This document shows positions 1 to 11,010 of a stretch of DNA of 64,000 nt, in pieces. The stretch comes from Gnetum montanum (Eukaryota; Streptophyta; Gnetopsida; Gnetales; Gnetaceae). The notes below the pieces were generated by a model. It saw nothing but the letters and a program-made list of their open reading frames with translations, was not told where the DNA came from and searched no databases. How positions within the stretch are numbered: the first letter of the stretch is position 1; each line of letters begins with the position of its first letter. The position numbers and the translations under genes are program-made. The DNA is taken from NCBI GenBank assembly GCA_015680685.1, contig MNCI01033721.1, forward strand, positions 210,367 through 274,366, written 5' to 3'.

Positions 1-1109
1 TAGTCTATACAATGTCTTTAGTACATTGCTTGAAATAAATAAAATTTCAACAAAATGCTTAAGCACAATTCTATAGAAATCTACTTATAGTTTTTCCTAG
101 AAAAAAAAAAGACCATAAGAAAAATAGAAACAAAGCAAGATTCATTGGACTTTAAAAGAGAAGAAAAGAGAAAGCAAATTTGTGTGGAATCTCAAATATT
201 TAAGCAAGATAGATTGAACATGAGGAAACAGTTTGAAATAAAGCTATTCCAGTTCAATTCAAGGTGTTAGAAATTGTCCAAAACCTTTAATGCTTAACAA
301 GTAATTTCATAAAGGAACTTTTATTTAACTATCTAGAATGCTTTATAAAAGTAAAATACAAGCTATTATACGGCTAGTTAATAGATGTCAAGAATTGCAA
401 AAAATAGAGCTATCAAAAAAAATTAATAATTTCAAGATTAAACATGAGGAAAAACTTTAAAATTAAAGCTGTTTCAAGTCAGTTCAAAATATCAAATGCT
501 CTCTAGACCCTATGGACTCGAATAGGAAATTTCATAAAGACATTACTATTGAACTGCATAAAATGCTTTTCAAAGGAAAATATAAGCTCTTACATGGCTA
601 ACTAATAGAAGTCTAGAATTGCAAGAGAATAGAGCTATAAGAGCAACCAAAAAATTCCAAAATTAAATGTCAAGCATAGTACTATCAAAACTATTAGCTA
701 AGCAACTAAGACAAAATAAGAAGAAAAATAACTCATAGGATTTAAACAAAACATCTGAACTGATCTTGCAATTAGCAAGCCATTTTACAAATAATCTTCA
801 ATATTTCTTCTAAGTTCCTTCCTTTTTCCCTTTAATTCTACCATTAAAATTCTTTTTATAGTGGCTCCTTGTTAGTTACAAACATCATGGAAAATTAGAG
901 TGAGTTACAACCAGTATGGGAGTTTAGCTACAACTACCATAGATATTAAAAGCTATAATTGACACTTGTTCTATACACATAGGACGATCAATAATTGTCC
1001 TATAAATTATCTTTTTCTTATAATATATATATATATATATCTCAAAACCAAATACATTTAGCATAAACCAAACAAAGCAAATATTTTTTCTAGTTTCCAC
1101 TCCTAATGC
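1..1109. other. AT-rich intergenic DNA, no gene seen
   Basis: No coding region is recognisable on either strand. The stretch holds a tandem duplication (listed separately) and a short TA microsatellite at about 1024-1040. Confidence 0.5.
200..660. repeat. Tandem duplication, unit about 224 bp, two copies
   Basis: The block starting near 211 (GATTGAACATGAGGAAA) recurs near 435 (GATTAAACATGAGGAAA). The order of matching words is the same in both copies: a TTTCATAAAG word, then an ATGCTTT word, then AATTGCAA followed by TAGAGCTAT. The copies differ at many bases, so this is an old local duplication. No coding function is apparent. Confidence 0.7.
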
Positions 1110-1553
1110 CTAAAACAATACCACCGAACATTTTTGCACAAAGTTATCTACAAAATGAACAGCAACTATTGCTACTTCATCAATCATCATGATCACTAAT
1201 AAGTTTTTGTCCCTGGTCAACTTCACGCAGTAATCTAGAAGGACAACTCTTCCACCTTTAATGTTAGCATTATTCAAGCTGCATTTAAATACAAATTCCA
1301 AGTCTTGCCCAAGAGGATTAGTAGTAATTGAATCAGGATCATGAACAGTAGCAATAATGCCAAGAAGCTTGTTCTGAAGCATTATGGAGAACTCTTCTTC
1401 TATTTTTCCTTCTTTCGATGATGGGTGATTCTTCTTCATCAGAATAAATGCTTGGCCTACATTATTGCTATCTTTACAATAGGAGAACTTTCCATGGCCA
1501 AAAAGGATGCATCTATTTGCAGTGAGGTCAAGCATTCGCTTTTGGCAATTCAC
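1110..1553 (-). other. Unrecognised open reading frame, 147 aa
   Basis: One uninterrupted minus-strand frame of 147 codons, longer than chance would usually give in DNA this AT-rich and full of stops. It lies downstream of, and on the same strand as, the ABCF remnant, but I see no match to the second ABC domain that would be expected there: no Walker A, signature or Walker B motif. The composition is mixed, with a hydrophobic C-terminal third and a run of Asp, Pro and Asn in the middle (VHDPDSITTNPLGQD). No signal peptide is visible. The frame just upstream reads into stops, so the Met start is arbitrary. It may be an exon of a decayed gene or chance. I do not recognise the family. Confidence 0.25.
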
Positions 1554-1811
1554 TGTTGCCTGGAATTTTTGTGGTAGATAAGCTTTGCATTTGTTGTGAA
1601 AAAAACCTTTGGCACATGCATTTTACCATCATGAACATCAGTTGCTGCCAATTCCAACTTTGCAAATTTTAGATTTATGCCTCTACTACTACTCAACAGA
1701 TCTATGTAGGGCTTGGCTCTCAATCAAGTTGAAGGCTACAAAGGTCATTTGTTATCAGTATTGTAGTGTTCATCATCTGCAACTTGATTATTATACTATG
1801 TGTTGGTTACA

Positions 1812-3187
1812 GTTGATTCCTTACTACTTTTTCTGTTAGCCCCTCTCTTTACTTTATGCTTATCTAGTAAGTTTTGCATATCCTTGACCAAATTTGGCAA
1901 TGTAGTCTTTCATGGATGCAATTTCTTCATGTTCCCATTTCTAGTACTTCTTTTCGTTTTCTTCCAATTCAGCTCCTGTTTGAATATATTGATCATTATT
2001 TCTAAATAAAACTTCAACACATTTCATTCTAGAAAACCTTGGGAATGTGAGATAACAACAAGAATGTGATCAAATTTCTTTAAGCATTCTTCAAGCCACA
2101 CACACACTTCCAAATCAAGATGGTTTGTCAGTTCATCTAACAACAATAAATAATGCACATGACAATGCAATTCTCATATGCCAACCACTAGAAAAAGCAT
2201 GTGTCTTTTTGGCTTGCATTGTGTTTTTAAAACCTAGACCAAATAAAATTTCAGCAACTCTTTTCTCTACAGTAGTAGCATTTTTGAGAGATGTCTTAGG
2301 ATAGTGGTTCTCCTGGGCTCTCCCCATGGTTCAAGGGCCATGGAACACTTGGAGGTGCGCTCAGGTGGCTCTCAAGTGTTAAAAAACCCATCCTTGGCTT
2401 GGCAATGCCAAGCCAGTAGTAGGACACCCTCCTATTGCAACTCTCTCTAAGTTCTCTTCATACTACCCTCACTTGGAATACCACATGGCCCTCATTTTGT
2501 AGTGGTTGTAGATATGTAGGTAGCTAGGACTAGATAGTTTTTGTGCAATGTCAAGCCAAAACTTGTACCAAATTGATCGTGAGGGGTTTGGGGGTGAGGT
2601 GCCCCCTAGTAGATGCATCATTTCTCTACTACCGATGTTGTGTACAAGGTTTCTTGTGTACTTGTTGCAATGTCCTCATTGAAAGTTAGTTATTCTCTTT
2701 GAGATGCATTCCCATATGTATATTAAGAAGTTGTGTTGCTACTTCCACCCTTTCTTGGGTTGCTTTTCAGTTAGAGGTGTATTCCCTTGGTCTTCCACCC
2801 CAAATCCATTAGATCTTAGTGAAGTCCTTGGGGTGCTAGACAACATCAGGGAAACATTGTTATAGCATCCATTGCATCCAATTGTGCATATATTCTTTCA
2901 GGTTTCTAACCTTCACCATCTTTCCAACTGGCAAGAACTTTTACTTTCTTCTCCAATCTTAATCTTTTCTCATCATTGTTGATCATAGCTACAAGTGAAA
3001 ACATATCAGTTGCCTCAATCTTCCTTGTAAGATGGAATATGTCCATGTAATTTGGTATTGGGAGTTCACAAAGTCCTAAAGCTATAAGGAGTGTAGATTT
3101 TCAACACCCATTAAGACCAAGTAGTCCATAACATCTTCCATACTTTAATTCAAACTCTAAATCGACTATCAACTCATGCCCATGAAT
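1812..3187 (-). pseudogene. ABCF (GCN-type) ATPase remnant, first ABC domain
   Basis: Reading the minus strand from 3187 gives, in order, HGHELIV, a Walker A region (GLNGC-stop-KST, 3092-3112), ELPIP, LDAMDAIT, then after an insertion ATTVEKRVAEILFGLGF, the ABC signature region [11 protein letters not shown] (about 2170-2200), Walker B with the D-loop ([13 protein letters not shown], 2105-2142), the H-loop segment VISHSQGFL (2041-2065), and the linker EIASMKDYIAKFGQG. This order and wording match the first nucleotide-binding domain of plant ABCF proteins related to yeast GCN20, soluble ATPases tied to translation control. The second ABC domain is not recognisable. Defects are a stop replacing a glycine of the P-loop (TGA, 3101-3103), a small deletion plus frameshift between signature and Walker B near 2140, several further stops, and a 0.58-kb insertion. 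It cannot make a working ATPase. Confidence 0.85.
2281..2860. mobile_element. 0.58-kb insertion splitting the ABCF remnant
   Basis: The ABCF frame stops matching at about 2860 and resumes at about 2282. The flanks carry an imperfect direct repeat: on the minus strand ATGCTATAAC on one side and ATGCTACTAC on the other, which is consistent with a diverged target duplication. The insert has no ORF or recognisable transposon protein. On the minus strand it could be read as a TG...CA unit, but the ends do not coincide with the repeated flanks, so its class is open. Confidence 0.4.
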
Positions 3188-3699
3188 TTAGGATCACGGT
3201 GGCATTGTTAATGCTGTAAAATAGGTGGCATTAAATTAACATCTTTGATCATGCTTATGCATCATGGTTTCTTTCATCAGTAAGGGTGACCACCTTCATC
3301 GCTAATTTTTCCAATTCATTTGAGTTAATACAAACCAATGCACCAGAAATTCACGATTACCAAGAAAATTTGACAAACTATTCCCACTAGATTTAGGCAT
3401 GCATACAGAACTGTATTAAATCCACAATGGGTATATATTTCATAATTTTTGATAAAATGATGTCGATTTCTAGTTTTCAACCTTGACATTCATTGTTGTT
3501 ACCTATTTTTCCTTGATATAGGCATTGTCCATTAAAATCTTACCTATCCTTCCCTCCTTCAAATTACATGTCCAACACCAATATCTTTTGTTGATAAAAC
3601 TAGATTATCTTTGTCACACTGTTGCACCTACACCTTGCTCATGTCCACCAAGGCTACCATGCCAAACTTTGAAGCAAACATAGAATGGTGGCAAGATAA

Positions 3700-4066
3700 A
3701 ACAAAATTCCATGACTATGTTGATGGAGTTGTCCTACACCAATCACATGCAGATGTTGAATCTACTAAGCAGAAATTATGTGTTGGATTAAAATGCACCT
3801 TTTGATGACTTTTCTAACTGCAACTGCATCTCAACTCCATCGTTGGACATGTGAGTATGGTAGCTATCACCTCTCCACATTACATCAAAGTCTCTTATGA
3901 AATTGGCACTTGCCATGGTAGCTAGCCACACTAGTACCATTACAATAAAGTAGACATAATGATTTCTCCTCATTCTTCTTGATATTCTTCTCTGCTCTTC
4001 TTCCACTATTGCAAATGCAAATAGAACCCTAAAATGGAAATAGAGTTTACTACTTGAGAAACACAA
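3700..4066 (-). pseudogene. Xyloglucan endotransglucosylase/hydrolase remnant, N-terminal part
   Basis: The 92-codon frame begins with a basic stretch and a hydrophobic signal-peptide-like segment (YFIVMVLVWLATMASA), then NFIRDFDVMWRGD and EMQLQLEKSSKGAF. Read through two stops it continues as F-x-SNT-x-FLLSRFNICM-x-LV. These segments follow the opening of plant XTH enzymes (glycoside hydrolase family 16): signal peptide, N-F-x-x-D-F-D/V-x-W, then L-S/Q-L-D/E-K-x-S-G-x-x-F and the start of the EYLFG strand region. XTHs cut and rejoin xyloglucan in the cell wall. The catalytic H/D-E-I-D-F-E-F-L-G motif is not preserved; only a weak EFCFIL string follows near 3700. The rest of the enzyme is missing, so this is a broken 5' fragment. 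The opposite-strand ORF at 3611-3805 is a shadow. Confidence 0.65.
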
Positions 4067-4905
4067 AAGATTTTTCCTCTTTCTCTTTGGATTGCTATTT
4101 GATGAAAGTGTGCAGGATTATTTGCAATTTATAGCTCTGCCAACACAACCATGGCAGGGTATGGAACAAGGTCAGAAGCTTCCCAAATTCCAATAATTAA
4201 AAAAAAATGCAAAAACAGCTGCCTTGCCACATGATTTGTAGTAGAGGTAAGTAAAGGTAATGGCATTCAATGTTCCTTTGATCCTTTTGTTTGATCTAAG
4301 AAATAATGAATAATCTTTTCTTTTTGAACAACCTTTGAAGGATCTCTCTACAACTCACCTTCCAACTCAACAATGTTCATCAAGACTAAAATTCCTTGCT
4401 TAATCATGGATCATTTTGTTATGAGCTTCATTAATGTTTAATCTTTCTTCCTACTTTCTATTTACATTCTTTTCTGGTTGTCTTGCATTGGACAAGATTT
4501 TAGTTTTAATGGATATGGAATAGTTTTCTAAAACCCCTCTATAGAACAAAACAAAAAATATATTTTCTTGATTAGGGTTCTTTCAATAGCTATTAAGTAC
4601 ATCTATCTATAATTTTTAAGTTTTCTTCTATTTCTCATTAAAATTTCATTTTTTTATTTTTAAATTTATCACTATTTTGTATTTTCAATTTTTTTTCCTG
4701 ACTCTATTTTTGTTTTGCATTTCCAAATTTATTGCATTGAATGACATTTTAGTCTTAAAGTCCTTAAGACATTTTTTCTAAAAACTCTATGCAAACAGAG
4801 AAAGAGAGAATAGATACCCTTAGTTAGAGTAATTTTGGTAATTGGTAAGTATATCTATTTGTAGCTTTTTAAAAAAATTCATGTTAACTCTTGTGATAAG
4901 TAGCA
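4067..4905. other. No gene seen; possible 5' flank of the hAT element
   Basis: AT-rich sequence with oligo-T runs and no recognisable protein. It may hold the 5' terminal sequence of the adjacent hAT element, but I could not identify terminal inverted repeats. Confidence 0.4.
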
Positions 4906-5559
4906 ATGGTATCTCATTTTCTAATTTTTATCATTAATATTCATAGAATCATAACAATAACCTTTATTCAAGACATAGATAGTAATGAGAATGAAATAGA
5001 TAGTAATCTATTAGAGGAAAATGCATCACAAGAAGAAATTATCTTAGATTTTAATGTGGAAACATTGAAACCATTTGCAAGAGGTAAATTTATTTTGAAA
5101 TCTCCATTAAATTTTATAACACAATTAGCCACTTCTAGGAGTGGAGGAGATAGAAGAAAAAGATGGGTGTCATGTATGTAGCCATAAATTTACTACAAGT
5201 GGTACATGAATACATCATCATTTATTTCAAACATTAGAAAATAAAACAAGAACAGGCGTTATTGCATGTAAATTTCCATATCTTGATATTCAAAAATCTA
5301 TATATAACTACTTCTAAATAGAGACTATGATAAATAGTATTATTGTAAGTGTTCGAACAAAGGAAAGCAAGAACAAAACAAAGGATGTTGTACAACCAAC
5401 AAAATGAAAAGTAGTTAAACAAACAGAAATAAATTTTCAAGTTGAAAACAATAAAAGCTAATATCAGTGTTGCAAAAATGTTCTATGTAAATGGATTACC
5501 ATTCAAACTTGCACGTACTCCTTCATTTAAAGAAGCATTTCATTTTGCCATTGAAGCAA
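4906..5559 (+). pseudogene. hAT transposase, N-terminal BED zinc-finger part
   Basis: An acidic N-terminal segment (EEIILDFN...) leads to a basic SGGDRRKRW stretch. One frame over, from about 5164, comes CHVCSHKFTTSGT, a stop, then IHHHL and VIACKFP. This spacing of two close cysteines, histidines and a later cysteine fits a BED zinc finger, which binds the element's ends. The frame change at about 5164 is a +1 shift. From about 5458 a further open segment (VAKMFYVNGLPFKLARTPSF) matches the stretch that follows the finger in hAT proteins, and it ends at a GT donor at 5560. Confidence 0.7.
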
Positions 5560-5619
5560 GTAATATTTTTAAAATTTAAATTATCATTTTTATTTAAAAT
5601 TAATATTTTTATATGGTAG
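5560..5619 (+). other. Intron 1 of the hAT transposase (60 bp)
   Basis: It starts GTAATATT and ends TATATGGTAG and is strongly AT-rich. Removing it joins the FHFAIEA segment to GPSYIPPTKD, as expected in DUF659-type hAT proteins (a Y-K/I-P-P motif). Confidence 0.6.
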
Positions 5620-6551
5620 GTCCATCTTATATCCCTCCAACTAAAGATAANNNNNNNNNNNNNNNNNNNNNNNNNNNNNNNNNNNNNNNNNNNNNNNNNN
5701 NNNNNNNNNNNNNNNNNNNNNNNNNNNNNNNNNNNNNNNNNNNNNNNNNNNNNNNNNNNNNNNNNNNNNNNNNNNNNNNNNNNNNNNNNNNNNNNNNNNN
5801 NNNNNNNNNNNNNNNNNNNNNNNNNNNNNNNNNNNNNNNNNNNNNNNNNNNNNNNNNNNNNNNNNNNNNNNNNNNNNNNNNNNNNNNNNNNNNNNNNNNN
5901 NNNNNNNNNNNNNNNNNNNNNNNNNNNNNNNNNNNNTGAAGTAAGACATAATTTATTTGAAATATAATTTTTTATTTTTTATTGTTTGCATCTTTATATC
6001 TTATTAAAAATAAATATTTTTTATATTGTAGTAGGATTGTTGGTATGCTGCAACCTATTGTTGATTTCATTCATTATGCTGATACAGATACACCTACATT
6101 AGGAGAAATTTTTAAAAATATATTAATAGAACTTAAAAGAAGGGTTCCAGAAATAAATAACTCTCTTGATTTTTATAATGCTCAGTTACTTCCATTGATT
6201 CTAAAAATATGGAATGCTACAAATGCCCCATTGAATATGGTTGCATATGCATTAAATATTCAATGGTATTCTTCAAAACATAGAGATAAAAATCCAACAA
6301 GGTCTTGTGATGATTTTGATGTAACAACAAGTTTCTTAGAATATGTTAAACAATTATATTCATCTTGTGAGGCTAGCTTAATTAGAAAGGAATGGCTTCA
6401 ATTTACCAAAGGACATACAAAAGCATTTAAATGTGAGGATGCTATACTTGATATGGATGGAATAGCTCAAGAAGATCTAACTAGATGGTGAAGTTTGCAT
6501 GGTCGAGATACTCCTAAACTTCAAACTTTAGTAGTGAAGCTTCTTTCTTAA
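5620..6551 (+). pseudogene. hAT transposase, central part (gap and one intron inside)
   Basis: The exon starts at GPSYIPPTKD and runs into the gap; an intron at 5941-6031 (GTAAGACATA to TATTGTAG) follows. From 6032 an open segment reads MLQPIVDFIHYADTDTPTLG, then EIFKNIL, NMVAYALNIQWYS and WLQFTKGHTKAF. These are hallmarks of the region preceding the dimerisation domain in plant hAT transposases. The end reads DLTRW, stop, SLHGRDTPKLQTL: the expected Trp-Trp pair has TGG changed to TGA at 6489-6491. The exon ends at a GTAATATG donor at 6552. Confidence 0.75.
5651..5936. other. Assembly gap (286 N)
   Basis: An unresolved run of N falls inside the hAT exon that follows the IPPTKD motif. It removes about 95 codons, and ORFs drawn through it are meaningless. 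Confidence 0.99.
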
Positions 6552-6804
6552 GTAATATGATCAATTTTTCATTAAACATATGAAATATGTATTAATTTTC
6601 TTAATAGATTTATGAAATGTGATGTTTTAAAACTTGAAACAATGATGGTTTATATATCATTATGCATTCTTTAAACACCATTATTAGTAGACTATTAGGT
6701 CTAAAGCTTCAAATGAGTTTATTTATTGTTGAAGTTTTAAATGATTTATAAAATGAATCTTTTAACAATGCAAAATTTCATTCCTATTTTTATCATTTAT
6801 GTAG
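6552..6804 (+). other. Intron 3 of the hAT transposase (253 bp)
   Basis: Begins GTAATATGATC and ends TTATGTAG. Removing it joins VVKLLS to VASSSTAERN, the standard continuous C-terminal segment of hAT proteins. Confidence 0.6.
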
Positions 6805-7140
6805 GTTGCATCTTCTTCTACTGCTGAAAGAAATTGATCAACATATTCTTTCATTCATCATATCAAAAGAAATAGTTTTACTGCAAAAAGAGCTGAAAAA
6901 TTAGTGTTTTTTCATAGCATGATTAGATTGGAAGAAAGAAAGGAAATAAAATATAGACAATCACCTACTCTTTGTTGGGATGTTAATCTAGAAGATGATG
7001 TTGTTCCAATAATTGATGATAGAGAAAGTTATTCTACTAACTTAGTTAATGTTCCTAGAGCAATGAATCTTAATATTGATGATTCAATCCTTGATGAAGA
7101 TGATTACCATGCAAATAATATTAATGACAAAATAAAATGA
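6805..7140 (+). pseudogene. hAT transposase C-terminal dimerisation domain
   Basis: From the acceptor the frame reads ASSSTAERN, stop, STYSFIHHIKRNSFTAKRA and EKLVFFHSMIRLEER. This is the hAT dimerisation motif (S-S-x-x-x-E-R-N-W-S-x-x), with the Trp codon turned into a stop (TGA). An acidic tail follows (ILDEDDYHANNINDKIK) to a stop at 7138-7140. Apart from that one stop the frame is open, so this end is comparatively well kept. Confidence 0.8.
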
Positions 7141-9836
7141 AGCAAGTTTTACAAATTTACTCTTTAGAGTAGAGCAAGGAGAGAAAATAGACTAGAAATT
7201 AGAATTTGAATAATGTGACAACTTCTAAGCTTTGGCAAGAAACTCTTTTGTGATTTGTAAAAAGGTAGATAATTTTTTAACATTATCATATATATATATA
7301 TGACAATACTAAAATTTTTTATAACAAACATGAGACTCAATACTTAATGTTTCATTGCAATCTTCTATGCAATTTTTAAGCATTAATAATATTTTGAATT
7401 TACATTGTACTTGTTCTATATTCTACAATGTTTTTTATGATATATGAGATGTAATTTTTTTAAAAAAAAAAATTAATATATTTAAATTCTCTATCACATC
7501 CCTATCTACGAACTTATCCCCACTTTTTCTGGAGGCACACATACCCAAACACATTCAAAATCACAAATCCTTGATTCCTCATTTCTACTAATCAGATTCT
7601 TTTGATGCATAGATACAAACAAGTGAAATGAAACTTAATCACTTTTTGGATACTTGGCAACTTTGATTACTTTGGCCCAAACGGCCTTACAACTGAAAAA
7701 AGTTGAAACTACTTTGAACCGCCAGCACTGTGGATGTGTTAGATAGCATTGATGCACTTGATTCTATGAAAATCTTCCATAGGTCATCCATGGATTGAAG
7801 AAAAGGATCGCTTGTTACAACAACTATCGGGAATATCTAAGTGCCAACAATTGAAACACCAAGATTTCTAACAGCTAATTAACAAGTGTGGAGAGGGAAA
7901 ACCATAAGCCAATACATAATGGTTCATGGGTCATTCCATGTAATCCATCCATGTATATTCCATAACCATCTTAACCATGCTTATGTATGTCCCTAGGTCC
8001 CACCCCTGCTTGCTAGCAAGTGCTCACTGGTAGGTAGGGGTGGAACCCGGAGACACATGTTCAAATAATACAAAAAATATTTTATGTGTAAACCAACCTA
8101 CATAGAACAATGATACGCAATTGCATTAATAAGTGCAAGGTTGAGTGTTTGATTCCTTAATTTTACAAATTTTATATTTATTATCACATATACTTAGAAT
8201 TTTTTTAAGCCAGAGCATTTCATATGGGTATGTATGTATGCCATGCATACTCTCATCTATCATGTATCTACCACATAATAGACGTGGATCGGTTTATGGT
8301 TTTCCATATGAAGGGATGCCACTATGAATTGAATTGGTGGGAAATTTGATTCCAAACTAGGCCAACCAAAGCAAGGTAATGTAGATGATCAAGTAGAAAT
8401 ATGTTCGCACTCATCATGAGTCTTGTACATTTTAAAACATGAATTTATTTTCCTTTGCTTTGGATGGGCTCCCTAATTCCTACAAAGAAGCCTTCTTTGA
8501 CACATGTATCTGCTTCTTAAACTCTTGTCTCTAGGCCATAGCCATAGATTTGTTCAATGATGATATTATGGAGGCTCTTGAGAGAAGGCACTATTATGTT
8601 AAGTGTACAAAGTTACATGCACAACATCTTCCATGGAATTCTAGCTTCTTATCTATAGAAGAAATGATGCAAGAAAACCAACGACTATCAATTGCAAAAA
8701 AGTATATGAAGCCTTATTAAACAAAAATAGGAAGAGGTGTGAGGTGACAATAATCAATCAAATTCCAATTCCAATTTGACAAGGAAATGAAGCTAGCTCC
8801 AAGTAGTTTTTTTGCAACTTTCAACAAAAAACATGTGGAGATGAAACTTCTTACCTCTTCCCATTTGCTTTTTGACCCCACAACTTATACAGTTTGTTTC
8901 ATGAAATGGCCATAAATGTACCAACACTATCATATTTATATCTTACATTGATTCTCATAATAATGACAAATAGTGAATTAAAGGTCTATCAAGTACTAAT
9001 TCCAAATTTTAACAAGAGTTATGCCATGCACATCTTATGGTCTTTGGTTTTCCAAGTGAAGGTAGAACATATCCTTAATCTCAACTTATATAATTTGAAA
9101 ATGTTCACTTATGTAATCATAATATAGAATCTAAATAAAATATAATAAAAAATAGGGAAAATAAAATGAATTTGGAAATTCCCTATCATATCATCATTTT
9201 TTTGGCTATTTAAATATTCACTTTCGTTGGATTCCCTTCAACTCTTCAACTCCTTGAAGTCAATTGATAGTTTCAAGTATTTTCAATCTCCCTCTACAAG
9301 AACTTGGATTTTAAGATAAAAAGCCACAAAATAAATCTCAAACTTTGTATAACAAAAATGTAATGATGGATACAAGGATCTATCAAAGGTTGAATTACAT
9401 CTACTATGTGAATTCCAATGAGCAAAATATAATGCATAGGATATAAAAATTTTTATGCATAATACAACATGAAAAAGATAAAAATTTAAGCATACCACAT
9501 TACTAATAAGCTTGTTTTCCCTTCTGGATATAACAATCATGGTTGAATGATTCATCTTCTTCCCTTTTCTAACTCTTCAATTCACCATGATAGGACCATA
9601 AGGAAATGTTTTTTGTGCACAAGGACAAATGGAAAAGGATGAATCTATTAATTTTTATACCCTTAATGTAGATATATTTTTTACTTTTTAGAAAAAGTAG
9701 AAATTTATCAATGATTGAGGATTATCCATAAAAGAGCTAAGATTTTAATGCTGAATATAGAAAGGGTGATCTAGGAATGAGGGGGTGATCTATTCAAGGT
9801 TTGACCTACATAGTGAAACTAACCTACAATAAGGGA
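7141..9836. other. No gene recognised
   Basis: AT-rich sequence, including a TA run near 7289. Open frames of 60-90 codons on both strands show no family features. It ends at the left boundary of element A. Confidence 0.4.
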
Positions 9837-10189
9837 TGATGAATCATTAGTTCGCTAAGATATCATAGATGTTATATGGTAGATGCTACATCACACCTAT
9901 GTTTTAGCATCCCTATTAGTGCATCTCATTTGGTTGCTATGTCATAGATGATATGTTGCATGGTTTTACAAAAAAGTCAATTTTTGATCCACTATGATAT
10001 CGTATATCTCATATCAAAGCTACAATATTGCATATCGATATCAAAGCACATGATACATTATCAGATATCTAATATCATGGGATGCATGCCTATCTATAAA
10101 TACAGGACTTGGATGCACAATCTGAATAAGTTTCATTCCATCCTTACGTAGATACTTGTAATTTCATTTCGTAGTTTTAGCAATAAAGT
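9837..10189 (+). repeat. Element A 5' LTR, first part
   Basis: Matches 24085 onward, with shared words such as TGAATCAT, GATGCTACAT, CATGGTTTTACAAAAA and GCCTA..TATAAATACAG. Its last five bases (AAAGT, 10185-10189) are one copy of the target duplication made by element B. The TATA box is at 10095-10102. Confidence 0.9.
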
Positions 10190-11010
10190 TGATGAGCAGT
10201 GAGGTACCCCTACGCTCAACCATATGAATACGAGCGTTTCACTCACGATTCAATAGAATTCCAAGGACTAAGTACTTATGAGCCTTTTTGGAACAAGAAT
10301 GGGTTGGTTAATTGTTGTCTTCCCAAGCTTACCTGTATGTCACGATTGTATGGTTAAGTAAGCTTGAGGCATATGATTTTTATAGCTTTTATGTTTTTAT
10401 GTCCTATGCTAATAAGGGAGGAGAGAGATAACTAAGTGACTAATTTAACTTAACTACTCATTAACTAAGTTCTAACTAATTCTAACACCAACATTCGTTC
10501 CCACTTGCCTTACACATCCTGAACCAGTGCAACGCTGCTGGGATTACCAAACGCTAATCGTTACTAGGTTACCAAGTGTTACACACATGCTCAAACTAGT
10601 CGTACTGAGTGTATTTACTTAAGAAAGTGTAGGGTAAGAGAAGACATTAATTAACTAGGAAAGCATTTAATAACATCAATTAACACTAGTTAATCTATTC
10701 TGGATGCTGCAATATTTATCATAAAGCTTGTCTTTATTGTCGTACACAAGGTGTGCTCAGGTACACAATGCTCGAATAAATATTTGTTCACTTTATGACT
10801 CCTACTGCAGGCACGCAAAAATAATTCTAACTTTGGGAGGAAGAAAAGGCAAGAGTTCAGCTAAGGGTCTAACTAACTATTACAAAACCAAGTGCACTCG
10901 CCTCTTATTTATAGGCAAGGAGATAGGTCTCGATATTGGGTATCCAACATCGCATGGTAGGCTTCGATATCATAGATGCGATATCGTGGCCCCGATATCA
11001 CAATTCATCA
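10190..11010 (-). repeat. Element B 3' LTR (left copy, 821 bp)
   Basis: Paired with 17119-17920 over its whole length; for example the CTAACTAAGTTCTAACTAAT and AACCAGTGCAACGCTGCTGG words occur in both. Minus-strand TATA box at 10907-10914. Confidence 0.92.
10966..10999 (-). promoter_or_regulatory. 14-bp-phased GATATC palindromes in the U3 of B
   Basis: GATATC starts at 10966, 10980 and 10994, exactly 14 bp apart and each preceded by C. On the minus strand the array lies just upstream of the TATA box at 10907-10914. The same spacing occurs in element A. The role is inferred: a cluster of binding sites for a dimeric factor is plausible. Confidence 0.5.

Larger units (their letters stand above)
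4906..7140 (+). mobile_element. hAT-superfamily DNA transposon remnant
   Basis: The plus strand carries the hAT transposase domains in the correct order: BED-type zinc finger, DUF659-like region, catalytic-core region and C-terminal dimerisation domain. They are split by three AT-rich introns with GT/AG borders (5560-5619, 5941-6031 and 6552-6804). A 286-base assembly gap lies inside. Stops and a frameshift in the zinc-finger region mean the copy is dead as read. Terminal inverted repeats and the 8-bp target duplication were not found by eye, so the outer ends are unknown. Confidence 0.8.

Noticed and set aside
5613-5949. ORFs of about 100 codons on both strands
   Set aside because: They consist mostly of N from the assembly gap.
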